This document shows positions 1-5,650 of a DNA stretch of 10,186 nt, piece after piece. Under the pieces are notes generated by a model. The model worked only from the letters and a program-made list of their open reading frames with translations, made no database searches and was not told the origin of the DNA. The stretch's first letter is position 1; each line of letters starts with the position of its first letter. A program made the position numbers and the translations under genes. The DNA comes from an uncultured Eubacteriales bacterium (GTDB lineage: Bacteria; Bacillota; Clostridia; Monoglobales; Monoglobaceae), in contig URZD01000071.1 in NCBI GenBank assembly GCA_900552305.1, positions 1 to 10,186 on the forward strand, written 5' to 3'.

Positions 1-354
1 GACTTCAGAATTGCATGGGCAATGAACCTTGACACACCGGGAGATACAATTATCATGGGTACAAAAGGCTCGCTCCGTATTCCTTCGACAGAGTGCTGGA
101 ACGGCTCGGTAGGCGGCCCGATGAAGATTTATCACGAGGTTGCAGGCTCGCAGGTTGAAACAGAGATTCCTATTATCAATGACGGCACAGACCTGTTCTA
201 TAAGAAAATTCGTTCGTTCCTTGACGCGGTAAAGGAGAACGGTACGGCTCCTGTTCCGACAAGCCAGATTATCTACAACCAGGCTATTATTGATTCGATA
301 GTTAAGTCGGCAGAGCTCGGACACGAAATCGAGGTTAATATCCCCGAGATATAA
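1..354 (+). CDS. Gfo/Idh/MocA-family NAD(P)-dependent oxidoreductase, C-terminal part (5' end outside window)
   Basis: The reading frame is open from base 1 and ends with TAA at 352-354, giving 117 residues of a protein whose N-terminal Rossmann domain lies upstream. The visible part resembles the C-terminal alpha/beta domain of Gfo/Idh/MocA dehydrogenases. It contains a strand-rich stretch with TIIMGTKGSLRIP, where the family typically has an I.G..G.l.i element, then a segment on the pattern DLFYKKIRSFLDAVKENGTAPVP, and a final helix in which a bound sugar or polyol is usually followed by a D.I..SAE.G-type ending (here DSIVKSAELGHEIEV). Such enzymes oxidise or reduce sugars, inositols and related polyols in the cytoplasm. 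The following sugar isomerase/epimerase on the same strand fits a joint catabolic cluster. The internal ATG at 22 is not the real start, because the frame is coding up to the window edge. The substrate cannot be told. Confidence 0.8.
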   Translation, partial: DFRIAWAMNLDTPGDTIIMGTKGSLRIPSTECWNGSVGGPMKIYHEVAGSQVETEIPIINDGTDLFYKKIRSFLDAVKENGTAPVPTSQIIYNQAIIDSIVKSAELGHEIEVNIPEI

Positions 355-517
355 AAAAGGACTGCAAATTGCCGCACGCGCCGAGGACTACGGCGGCGCG
401 TGCGTGCAATCTGCAAGGCTCGGCACAGAGCCGAAGTCTTGAAACGGCTCCCGCAATGCCCGCGGCGGGGTGTGAGTTTAAAAATATAATTTTCGGGCAG
501 AAAGGCTATGAAAAGCT
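355..517 (+). other. Intercistronic region with consecutive hairpins
   Basis: No gene is seen. The dominant element is a GC-rich hairpin with a perfect 10-bp stem, 374-383 pairing with 394-403, extended by 364-372 pairing with 406-414 with one mismatch. It lacks a T-run, so it is not a standard terminator; it may protect or process the upstream mRNA. Downstream lie smaller arms that compete for pairing: 417-421 with 428-432, or 428-433 with 445-450, followed by 450-454 with 465-469. A TATAAT at 485-490 could be a -10 box for the next gene, but no matching -35 is visible 17 bases upstream. Confidence 0.5.
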
Positions 518-524
518 ATGAAAA
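505..524 (+). repeat. Perfect 10-bp tandem duplication over the start codon
   Basis: The decamer GCTATGAAAA occurs twice back to back at 505-514 and 515-524. It creates two ATG codons 10 bases apart in different frames. The first (508) opens a seven-codon reading frame that ends at 529-531; the second (518) is the start of the isomerase gene. The AGG of the ribosome binding site ends at 505, two bases before the first ATG and 12 bases before the second, so neither spacing is ideal. Confidence 0.8.
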
Positions 525-1351
525 AATTTAAAGTAGGTATTCAGCTTTATTCACTTCGCGACGATATGGAAAAGGATATGGACGCGACACTGAAGGCTGT
601 AAAGGATATGGGTTATGACTGCGTTGAGTTTGCCGGATATTTCGGCAAGACGGCGGAGGAGGTTGCGGCGCTTCTCGAAAAGCACGGACTGGAGTGTATC
701 TCGGTACATCAGGCATATGAGGTATTCCTCGACAAGCCGGAGGAGAACGTACGGTATCTTAAAACAATCGGCGCAAAATACTGTGCTATTCCGTGGATGG
801 ACAAGAATAAGCACAAGGGCAACGACAAGTTTGAGCAGACCGTAAAGGAGATTGCTCAGGTGGGCGCGCTTCTTAAAGAGAACGGCATACAGCTGCTTTA
901 TCACAACCATGATTTTGAGTTCAACAAGTATGAGGGCAAGTTCCTTCTTGACTGGCTTTACGAAACAATCCCCGCGGATTTGCTCCAGCCGCAGATTGAC
1001 ACCTGTTGGGTACACTATGCGGGAGTTAACCCCTGCGAGTATCTTGAAAAGTACAGCGGCAGAATCGAGGTTGTACATCTGAAGGACTTCGTTTGCAAAA
1101 AACTCGGCGGCGGCCCGGTTTATGCGCTGATTGACAGCGAGGGCAAAGAGGAGCAAAAGTCGTCCCAGGAGGACAAGGGCTTTGAATTCAGACCGGTCGG
1201 CTACGGTATTCAGGACTTCCCGGCAATCATCGCGTCGGCGGAGAAGGCGGGCGCAAGCTGCTTAATCGTTGAGCAGGATCAGGCTCCGACAGCAACACCG
1301 CTTGAATCGGCAAAGATGAGCCGCGAATACCTTAAAACGCTTGGAATATAA
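518..1351 (+). CDS. Sugar phosphate isomerase/epimerase (AP endonuclease 2-like TIM barrel)
   Basis: This is a complete 277-residue protein of the COG1082 family (xylose-isomerase-like TIM barrel), which isomerises or epimerises sugars, keto-inositols or their phosphates using a divalent metal in the cytoplasm. It opens with the family start KVGIQLYSLRDDM (residues 5-17). It carries the YHNHDFEF motif (128-135), DTCW (161-164), VHLKD (186-190), an EFRPVGYG segment (223-230) and VEQDQ (251-255). Candidate metal or catalytic positions are E134, D161, H187 and E252. A lysine/glutamate-rich insertion at about 200-222 lies between VHLKD and FRPVG. The length is normal for the family. The ATG at 518 is chosen because the ATG at 508 is in another frame and stops after seven codons. 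An AGAAAGG at 499-505 sits rather far upstream. It is probably co-transcribed with the preceding dehydrogenase. The exact substrate is unknown. Confidence 0.88.
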   Translation: MKKFKVGIQLYSLRDDMEKDMDATLKAVKDMGYDCVEFAGYFGKTAEEVAALLEKHGLECISVHQAYEVFLDKPEENVRYLKTIGAKYCAIPWMDKNKHKGNDKFEQTVKEIAQVGALLKENGIQLLYHNHDFEFNKYEGKFLLDWLYETIPADLLQPQIDTCWVHYAGVNPCEYLEKYSGRIEVVHLKDFVCKKLGGGPVYALIDSEGKEEQKSSQEDKGFEFRPVGYGIQDFPAIIASAEKAGASCLIVEQDQAPTATPLESAKMSREYLKTLGI

Positions 1352-1606
1352 GCGGAAGCGATATATCAGCCGTCGTTTTTGACCGCTGCGAAATAAGACG
1401 GATAATTTCGCAGCCCGACAGACGTGGCTGAAAAACGGCAGCGGTGGCTGTCAGTATAAAAAGTGACTGTGGAAAAAAGCAATATTCGCGATTTGCATAA
1501 AGAATTATTGCGGAATAAGGCATTGTCCGCGGTCTGCATAAAGAAAAAATTGCGAAAAACGTCTTTGTCCGCGGTTTGTGCAAAAAAATAACTGCGGAAT
1601 CACATA
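1352..1606. other. Gene-free region between converging genes, with structured and repetitive DNA
   Basis: No protein-coding gene is supported between the isomerase and the terminator at 1607. The first half (1366-1431) can form a long imperfect hairpin. Its inner stem is a perfect 10 bp (1385-1394 with 1405-1414), and its outer stem pairs 1366-1371 with 1426-1431 and 1372-1374 with 1421-1423. The second half is made of imperfect 42-base tandem repeats, described separately. A minus-strand open frame of 83 codons crosses the region but has no ribosome binding site. Confidence 0.6.
1437..1601. repeat. Imperfect 42-bp tandem repeats, about 3.5 copies
   Basis: Three units are clear by eye: about 1478-1517, 1518-1559 and 1560-1601. 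Each has the same order of parts: a tCCGCGGT-like box, then a TTTGCATAAA-like box, an A-rich stretch, and TTGCGGAA. The last box begins at 1509, 1551 and 1593, exactly 42 bases apart. A more degraded copy precedes them, with the corresponding TGTGGA at 1468. The CCGCGG-like and GCGGA-like boxes are partly complementary, so units can fold internally or with their neighbours, using some G-U pairs. The function is unknown. Confidence 0.65.
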
Positions 1607-1645
1607 CACCCCGCCGCCCGAAACTCGGGCGGCGGGGTGCTTTTT
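1607..1645 (+). terminator. Strong intrinsic terminator after the isomerase gene
   Basis: A perfect 15-bp stem (1607-1621 with 1625-1639), almost entirely G-C, closes a three-base loop and is followed by C and TTTTT at 1641-1645. This is a classic factor-independent terminator for + strand transcription. On the minus strand the same hairpin has no immediately following T-run, so it is a weaker stop for the converging regulator gene, although it could still contribute. Confidence 0.9.
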
Positions 1646-1677
1646 GTATAAGAAAACCACGCCATGCGAGTGGGTAT

Positions 1678-2478
1678 TTATTTTCCCATTTTATATTTAT
1701 ACGGTGTTACTCCAAACTTTTTCTTGAACAGTACGATAAAGTGCGAACAGTCCGAAAACCCGCACGAATCACAGACCTCCTGCACAGACAGACCGCTGTC
1801 CAGCTTCATACAGGCAAGCGACAGCCGCTTGTTGGTGAGGTATTCGCGCGGGGAAATGCCGATTTCGGCTTTGAAGTGCCGCTCAAAGGTGCTTATACTC
1901 ATACAGGCTTTTTTTGCCATGTCCGAAACGCTGATATTTTTTTCAGGATTTTTGTTTATATACTCGGCGGCTGCCATTATTTCCGTGTCGGAGCAGGCGT
2001 TTCCGCGCCTGATTACGGTTCCCGTTTTCAGACAGTCTATAAGTGATAAAAAATCAAAAGCGGTTTGGGTGCAGCCGTTTTCGGCTTGCAGAAGGCTTCG
2101 GCAGAGCCTTTGAATCCGACCTATGCTTTGCGGGTCGAATTTAAGAAGGTTACATTCGCCCGATTTACGGTTAAAGAACAAATCAAAGAACGAATCGTCC
2201 TCGCTGCATTTGAAAAGGAGCCAAAAATGACGGTGGTTTGCGTTTGTATTCAATATGCAGTGGTGATTCTCATACGGTTTTGTGATAATAGCGTCACCCG
2301 CGGATACGGCATAGATTGTGTTTTCGACCATGAAGGAGACATCGCCGCTCACGTTTATGTAAAGCTCACATTCATTATGAATATGCTGAAAATCCACATT
2401 TGCGGAGTTTTGACCGTCAAGGTATTTAATCTGCAAATCAAAAAAATCAAACTTTTTTTCGTTGTTTCCGCCGCTCAT
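1678..2478 (-). CDS. AraC-family transcriptional regulator with N-terminal cupin domain
   Basis: A 266-residue DNA-binding regulator. The N-terminal part (about 25-105) looks like an AraC-type cupin ligand-binding domain: FQHIHNECELY (30-40) holds H32, H34 and E36 at the usual binding positions, and AGDAIITKPYENHHC (60-74) is the typical second strand pair. The C-terminal part has the two helix-turn-helix motifs, one at about 182-203 (ISVSDMAKKACMSISTFERH) and one at about 230-252. The second lies in the AraC signature region, which ends with FKKKFGVTPYKYK. The length is normal. Start: the ATG (complement of 2476-2478) is preceded by GGTGAT a few bases upstream. It is transcribed divergently from the transporter/alpha-galactosidase operon, so it most likely controls that operon in response to a sugar; this is inferred from position. 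A good promoter for the regulator itself lies at 2511-2540. Confidence 0.92.
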   Translation of the reverse strand: MSGGNNEKKFDFFDLQIKYLDGQNSANVDFQHIHNECELYINVSGDVSFMVENTIYAVSAGDAIITKPYENHHCILNTNANHRHFWLLFKCSEDDSFFDLFFNRKSGECNLLKFDPQSIGRIQRLCRSLLQAENGCTQTAFDFLSLIDCLKTGTVIRRGNACSDTEIMAAAEYINKNPEKNISVSDMAKKACMSISTFERHFKAEIGISPREYLTNKRLSLACMKLDSGLSVQEVCDSCGFSDCSHFIVLFKKKFGVTPYKYKMGK

Positions 2479-2510
2479 GCTATCACCGTGCTTTTATAAA
2501 AATTTTGCTT

Positions 2511-2540
2511 AGTATATCATATTTTTTGACTTATTGTCAA
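2511..2540 (-). promoter_or_regulatory. Promoter of the AraC-family regulator
   Basis: Read on the minus strand there is a perfect -35 TTGACA (complement of 2535-2540), an 18-base AT-rich spacer, and a -10 TATACT (complement of 2511-2516). Transcription would begin near 2504, about 25 bases before the start codon. This is the best promoter match in the divergent region. Confidence 0.75.
2526..2540. promoter_or_regulatory. Palindrome TTGAC-N5-GTCAA, candidate operator
   Basis: A perfect inverted repeat, TTGAC (2526-2530) and GTCAA (2536-2540), lies in the middle of the divergent intergenic region. Its right arm overlaps the -35 box of the regulator promoter. Its left arm could be a -35 (TTGACT) for the opposite direction. 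A protein bound here could affect both promoters. The overlap may also be chance, because two facing TTGAC-like -35 boxes produce such a palindrome by themselves. Confidence 0.4.
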
Positions 2541-2569
2541 TATAAATATAAATTTTGATGTAGTACAAT
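2526..2569 (+). promoter_or_regulatory. Probable promoter region of the transporter/alpha-galactosidase operon
   Basis: No perfect + strand promoter is seen. Candidates are TTGACT (2526-2531) with TATAAA (2547-2552) at a short 15-base spacing, or TACAAT (2564-2569) with a poor -35 region. A weak -35 would fit an activator-dependent promoter, as is common for AraC-regulated operons. The choice between them is uncertain. Confidence 0.4.
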
Positions 2570-2592
2570 AAGGGAAAAGGAGTGGTGAAAAA

Positions 2593-3465
2593 ATGCTTGG
2601 CGGCGGATATTTTGCCGTTATAGGAGCGGCTGCGCTGTGCGCGCTCAGCTTTGCGGCGGCGAAGGCGTATCAGCAGTTAACCGATAACGGAACCGAAAGC
2701 GGCTTGAAATTCAATATTATTACGGGGGCGGTTACGGCGGCGGTGTTCTTTGCAATAAACGGATTCGGCTGCGAAATAAACGGGTTCTCCGTGCTTATGG
2801 CATTTGCTATGGCGGCTTTTTCGTCCGCCTATACTATGGTGGGGTTTAAGATAATGAGCTGCGGAAAAATGTCGCTTTATACGATTTTTCTGATGATTGG
2901 CGGAATGGTTGTTCCGTACATTTGGGGAGCGGTTTTTTGGGGCGAAAGACCCGATTTGATGTGTACGGCGGGACTTTTTGTGCTTATTGCCGCGGTATAT
3001 GCGGCGCACGGAGAAGGCAAAGGAACAGGCGCAATGCTTCTGGCGCTGTGTATGACGGTATTTTTGCTTAACGGACTGGTAAGCGTGGTGTCAAAGGCGC
3101 ACCAGATTAGCCAAAATGCCGTGTCGACGCTCAGCTTTGTTATTCTGACGGGCATTGCAAAGGCTGTTATCTGCGCGGCTATTCTTGTCTGCACAGGGAA
3201 AAGGGACGCAAATAATGAAAAGCGGAAAACGCCGCCGCGGGCGTTTTTGTATACCGCGCTCGGAGCGGTACTCGGCGGAGCTTCGTATCAGATACAACTG
3301 AAGGCGGCGGAAACTATGCCCGCAAGCGTTCTGTATCCGCTTATAACCGGAGGAACGATTTTCTGTTCCGCGGTTATCGCAAGGCTGATTTTCGGAGAGA
3401 AAATAAGCAAAAGGATTGCTTTGAGCATGGCGCTTTGTATGCTCGGCGTTTTTCTGTTGGTATAG
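2593..3465 (+). CDS. DMT-superfamily (EamA-type) membrane transporter
   Basis: A 290-residue, very hydrophobic protein with about ten predicted membrane helices, near residues 5-25, 40-58, 65-86, 95-114, 121-138, 146-167, 177-199, 217-235, 243-265 and 273-290. It has the two-fold internal repeat of the EamA/drug-metabolite transporter fold: the first half ends its fourth helix with FWGERPD (115-121) and the second half has the matching IFGEKIS (266-272). A hydrophilic loop with many charges (201-215) lies between helices 7 and 8. AAGGAG at 2577-2582 gives a ribosome binding site 10 bases before the ATG. The stop is 27 bases before the alpha-galactosidase start, so the two are almost certainly co-transcribed. 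EamA proteins export or import many small molecules, including sugars in the related GlcU/RhaT-type groups. The substrate is unproven; a galactoside or galactose is suggested by the neighbour. Confidence 0.85.
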   Translation: MLGGGYFAVIGAAALCALSFAAAKAYQQLTDNGTESGLKFNIITGAVTAAVFFAINGFGCEINGFSVLMAFAMAAFSSAYTMVGFKIMSCGKMSLYTIFLMIGGMVVPYIWGAVFWGERPDLMCTAGLFVLIAAVYAAHGEGKGTGAMLLALCMTVFLLNGLVSVVSKAHQISQNAVSTLSFVILTGIAKAVICAAILVCTGKRDANNEKRKTPPRAFLYTALGAVLGGASYQIQLKAAETMPASVLYPLITGGTIFCSAVIARLIFGEKISKRIALSMALCMLGVFLLV

Positions 3466-3492
3466 ATTTATAAAATAAAGGAGCAAATTAAA

Positions 3493-5466
3493 ATGGATTT
3501 TTTAAAGAGCGGAAAAAACTTTTCATTTTTGTACGGCGGCAAAAATTTGTGGGACTGTGAAATGTCGGCAGACGTTAAAAAGGACGGAAACGCAACGGTG
3601 TTTTTGTATGCCCTGAAGGACGGACTTTGCGTTAAGAATACGGTAAAGGAATATCCCGATTTTGACGCGTATGAATGGGTGACATGGTTTGAAAACACGG
3701 GCAGCGAGCCGAGCGGGGTAATCTCGGAGCTGTGGGACGCGGATATTGAAATCCCGTTTGAACACAAGGAGCCGCCGGTGGTAAGCGCGTTTATTCCCGA
3801 CAGCGACTCCGATACAAAGGTTATTGTTCCGAGCGGCTCCACATGGGTTAAGGACGAGTTTTACTGCGATATTGACAAATACAATCAAAGCGGCTTTGTC
3901 AACCATATCTATCCCGGTCAGACAAAACGCTATGCGGCGAGCGGCGGGCGTTCGTCCGAGAATACCGCGCCGTTTTTCAATATTTTTGAGAAGGGGCGCG
4001 GGGTAATAGGCGCAATCGGTTGGACAGGGCAGTGGAGCTGCGAAATATCGAGAGCCGAGGACAGCGTGCGGATAAAAACGGGAATCGAGGACGCGGAGTT
4101 CCGACTTCACTCCGGCGAAAAAATCAGAACGTCATCATTTGTGATTATGAGCTACGAGGGCGACATCACGGAGTCGCAAAACAAATGGCGGCGGCTTGTG
4201 AAAAAGCATTTTTCGCTTATCGGAGCGGAGGGCAGAGCCGAGTACGCGCCGCTTTGCGCGGGACTGTGGGGCGGAATGTCTACGGACGGTATGCTTGACA
4301 GAATAAAGAAAATAAAGGACTTCGGACTGCCGTTTGAATATATTTGGATTGACGCGGGTTGGTACGGCACGGCGGACGGCGACGGCACGGATGAATTTGT
4401 AAGCCGCTGGTATCACTATGCGGGGGATTGGCGCGTCAACCGTAATGTCCACCCGGACGAATTTAAGGAAGTGAGCCGCGCCGTAAAGGACGCGGGAATG
4501 AAGCTGTTGCTTTGGTTTGAGCCGGAGCGCGCCGTATGCGATACCCCCATAGTAAAGGAGCATCCCGAATATTTTCTTGAAAATCCGTCCGAGACCGACA
4601 AAAGTTTGCTGCTCGACTTGGGAAACGACTCGGCAAGAAAGTGGTGCTTTGACCTGCTTGCGGGGTATATAGAGCGGCTCGGCATAAGCTGCTACAGACA
4701 GGATTTTAACTACGGTCCGCTTGAGGTATGGCGGTATAACGATGCGCCCGACAGAAAAGGAATTTGCGAGATAAAGTACATAAACGGACTTTATCGGCTG
4801 TGGGACGGGCTTTTGGCGCGGTTTCCGCAACTCATTATCGACAACTGCGCTTCGGGCGGCAGGAGAATAGATATTGAAACGCTGCGGCGGAGCGTGCCGC
4901 TGTGGCGCAGTGACGCGCAGTGTCCGGCAAACCATATTCCCGAGGTGGCGCAGGCTCACAACGTGGCTTTTGGCACATGGATGCCGTATTCTGGCACAGG
5001 CTCCGGACGGATATACGGTGACGTATACAGAATACGCAGCGCGTACGCGGGCGGCATGACAACCAATTATACGTTTTCAGAGGCGGAAAACTTCGGCGAG
5101 CGTGCGGAGGATATTGAGTGGATAAGAAAATACTGCGGGGAATATCTGAAGGTAAGACCGTATTTCTGCGGCGATATGTACCCTCTTGCGGACGCGGAGG
5201 ACGGCAACGGCGCATGGGCGGCGGTTCAATATAACCGCCCGGAGGAAAAGGACGGAATGATTCAGGTGTTCCGCCGCGCAAGGTCACCGTATACAACGGC
5301 GAATTTTACACTGAGAGGGTTGAATGCCGACGGCGCCTATGTGTTCACTGACGCGGACGGCGGCGCTGAATTTGAAATATCGGGCAGGGAGCTTATTGAA
5401 AACGGCTTGAATATAAGCGTAAAGGAAAAGAGAACGGCAAAAATATATTTTTATAAAATGATTTAG
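3493..5466 (+). CDS. Alpha-galactosidase, glycoside hydrolase family 36
   Basis: A 657-residue retaining glycosidase that releases terminal alpha-linked galactose from substrates such as melibiose and raffinose. The N-terminal beta-sandwich spans about 1-245. The TIM barrel begins near WGGMS (259-263) and has WIDAGWYG (285-292), LLLWFEPE (338-345), LLDLGN (373-378), CYRQDFN (400-406), IDNCASGGRRID (449-460) and PLWRSDAQ (469-476). D404 is the expected nucleophile and D474 the acid/base. A short C-terminal beta domain follows from about 575. The RQDFN and FEPER forms replace the KWDMN and FEPEM of the best-studied enzymes, but agree with a broad bacterial subgroup. It is somewhat shorter than the ~720-740-residue GH36 enzymes. 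There is no signal peptide, so it is predicted to be cytoplasmic. AAGGAG at 3478-3483 precedes the ATG by nine bases. Some GH36 members act on N-acetylgalactosaminides, so the substrate is likely but not certain. Confidence 0.9.
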   Translation: MDFLKSGKNFSFLYGGKNLWDCEMSADVKKDGNATVFLYALKDGLCVKNTVKEYPDFDAYEWVTWFENTGSEPSGVISELWDADIEIPFEHKEPPVVSAFIPDSDSDTKVIVPSGSTWVKDEFYCDIDKYNQSGFVNHIYPGQTKRYAASGGRSSENTAPFFNIFEKGRGVIGAIGWTGQWSCEISRAEDSVRIKTGIEDAEFRLHSGEKIRTSSFVIMSYEGDITESQNKWRRLVKKHFSLIGAEGRAEYAPLCAGLWGGMSTDGMLDRIKKIKDFGLPFEYIWIDAGWYGTADGDGTDEFVSRWYHYAGDWRVNRNVHPDEFKEVSRAVKDAGMKLLLWFEPERAVCDTPIVKEHPEYFLENPSETDKSLLLDLGNDSARKWCFDLLAGYIERLGISCYRQDFNYGPLEVWRYNDAPDRKGICEIKYINGLYRLWDGLLARFPQLIIDNCASGGRRIDIETLRRSVPLWRSDAQCPANHIPEVAQAHNVAFGTWMPYSGTGSGRIYGDVYRIRSAYAGGMTTNYTFSEAENFGERAEDIEWIRKYCGEYLKVRPYFCGDMYPLADAEDGNGAWAAVQYNRPEEKDGMIQVFRRARSPYTTANFTLRGLNADGAYVFTDADGGAEFEISGRELIENGLNISVKEKRTAKIYFYKMI

Positions 5467-5471
5467 GCAGT

Positions 5472-5512
5472 GACCGAAGGTGCGGGTTTAACCGTGCCTT
5501 CGGTCGTTTTTT
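5472..5512 (+). terminator. Intrinsic terminator of the transporter/alpha-galactosidase operon
   Basis: A 14-bp stem (5472-5485 with 5492-5505, including two G-U pairs) closes a six-base loop and is followed by G and TTTTTT at 5507-5512. It begins seven bases after the TAG stop. One arm (5481-5491) can also pair perfectly over 11 bases with 5519-5529, just beyond the T-run. Confidence 0.9.
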
Positions 5513-5542
5513 GCCGGTTTAAACCCGCATAAAAAATTTTAC

Positions 5543-5571
5543 TTTACAGAATAAAATTTTTTTGATATAAT
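5543..5571 (+). promoter_or_regulatory. Promoter of the topoisomerase operon
   Basis: There is a -35 TTTACA (5543-5548), a 17-base spacer and a perfect -10 TATAAT (5566-5571), followed by a start region near 5578. A-tract DNA lies directly upstream (5531-5540, AAAAAATTTT) and within the spacer (5553-5563). The upstream tract could act like an UP element, and both could bend the DNA. The leader to the GTG start is about 70 bases, with no clear structure apart from a weak TGTAGT/ACTACA inverted repeat (5571-5576 and 5594-5599). Confidence 0.8.
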
Positions 5572-5632
5572 GTAGTTTGATTGTTTTGTAAATACTACAT
5601 ATATTGATTGGACGAAAAAGATTAAGTAATAC

Positions 5633-5650
5633 GGAGGACGAGGTTAAGTG
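5633..5650 (+). promoter_or_regulatory. Ribosome binding site fixing a GTG start
   Basis: GGAGG at 5633-5637 lies 10 bases before GTG 5648-5650, with a second GAGG at 5640-5643. An in-frame TAA at 5645-5647 directly precedes the GTG, and the next in-frame ATG is residue 40, inside the ATP-binding domain. GTG is therefore the only sensible start. Confidence 0.85.

Noticed and set aside
22..354. A complete small protein starting at ATG 22
   Set aside because: The frame is open to base 1 with family-like residues before the ATG; the gene is simply cut by the window edge.
551..1156. Minus-strand open frame of 201 codons inside the isomerase gene
   Set aside because: The + strand gene has conserved metal-site motifs; the antisense frame has none and no ribosome site.
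1332..1583. Minus-strand frame of 83 codons through the 42-bp repeats
   Set aside because: It has a 14-residue repetitive pattern, but no Shine-Dalgarno sequence precedes its ATG and it overlaps the end of the isomerase gene. Not called as a gene.
1437..1601. CRISPR array
   Set aside because: The units are imperfect along their whole length and directly adjacent, without unique spacers between identical repeats.
1607..1639. Bidirectional terminator serving the AraC gene
   Set aside because: On the minus strand no T-run directly follows the hairpin, so only the + direction is called.
4135..4959. Minus-strand open frame of 274 codons inside the alpha-galactosidase gene
   Set aside because: Same reason: it is a shadow of a well-supported GH36 gene and has no family features of its own.
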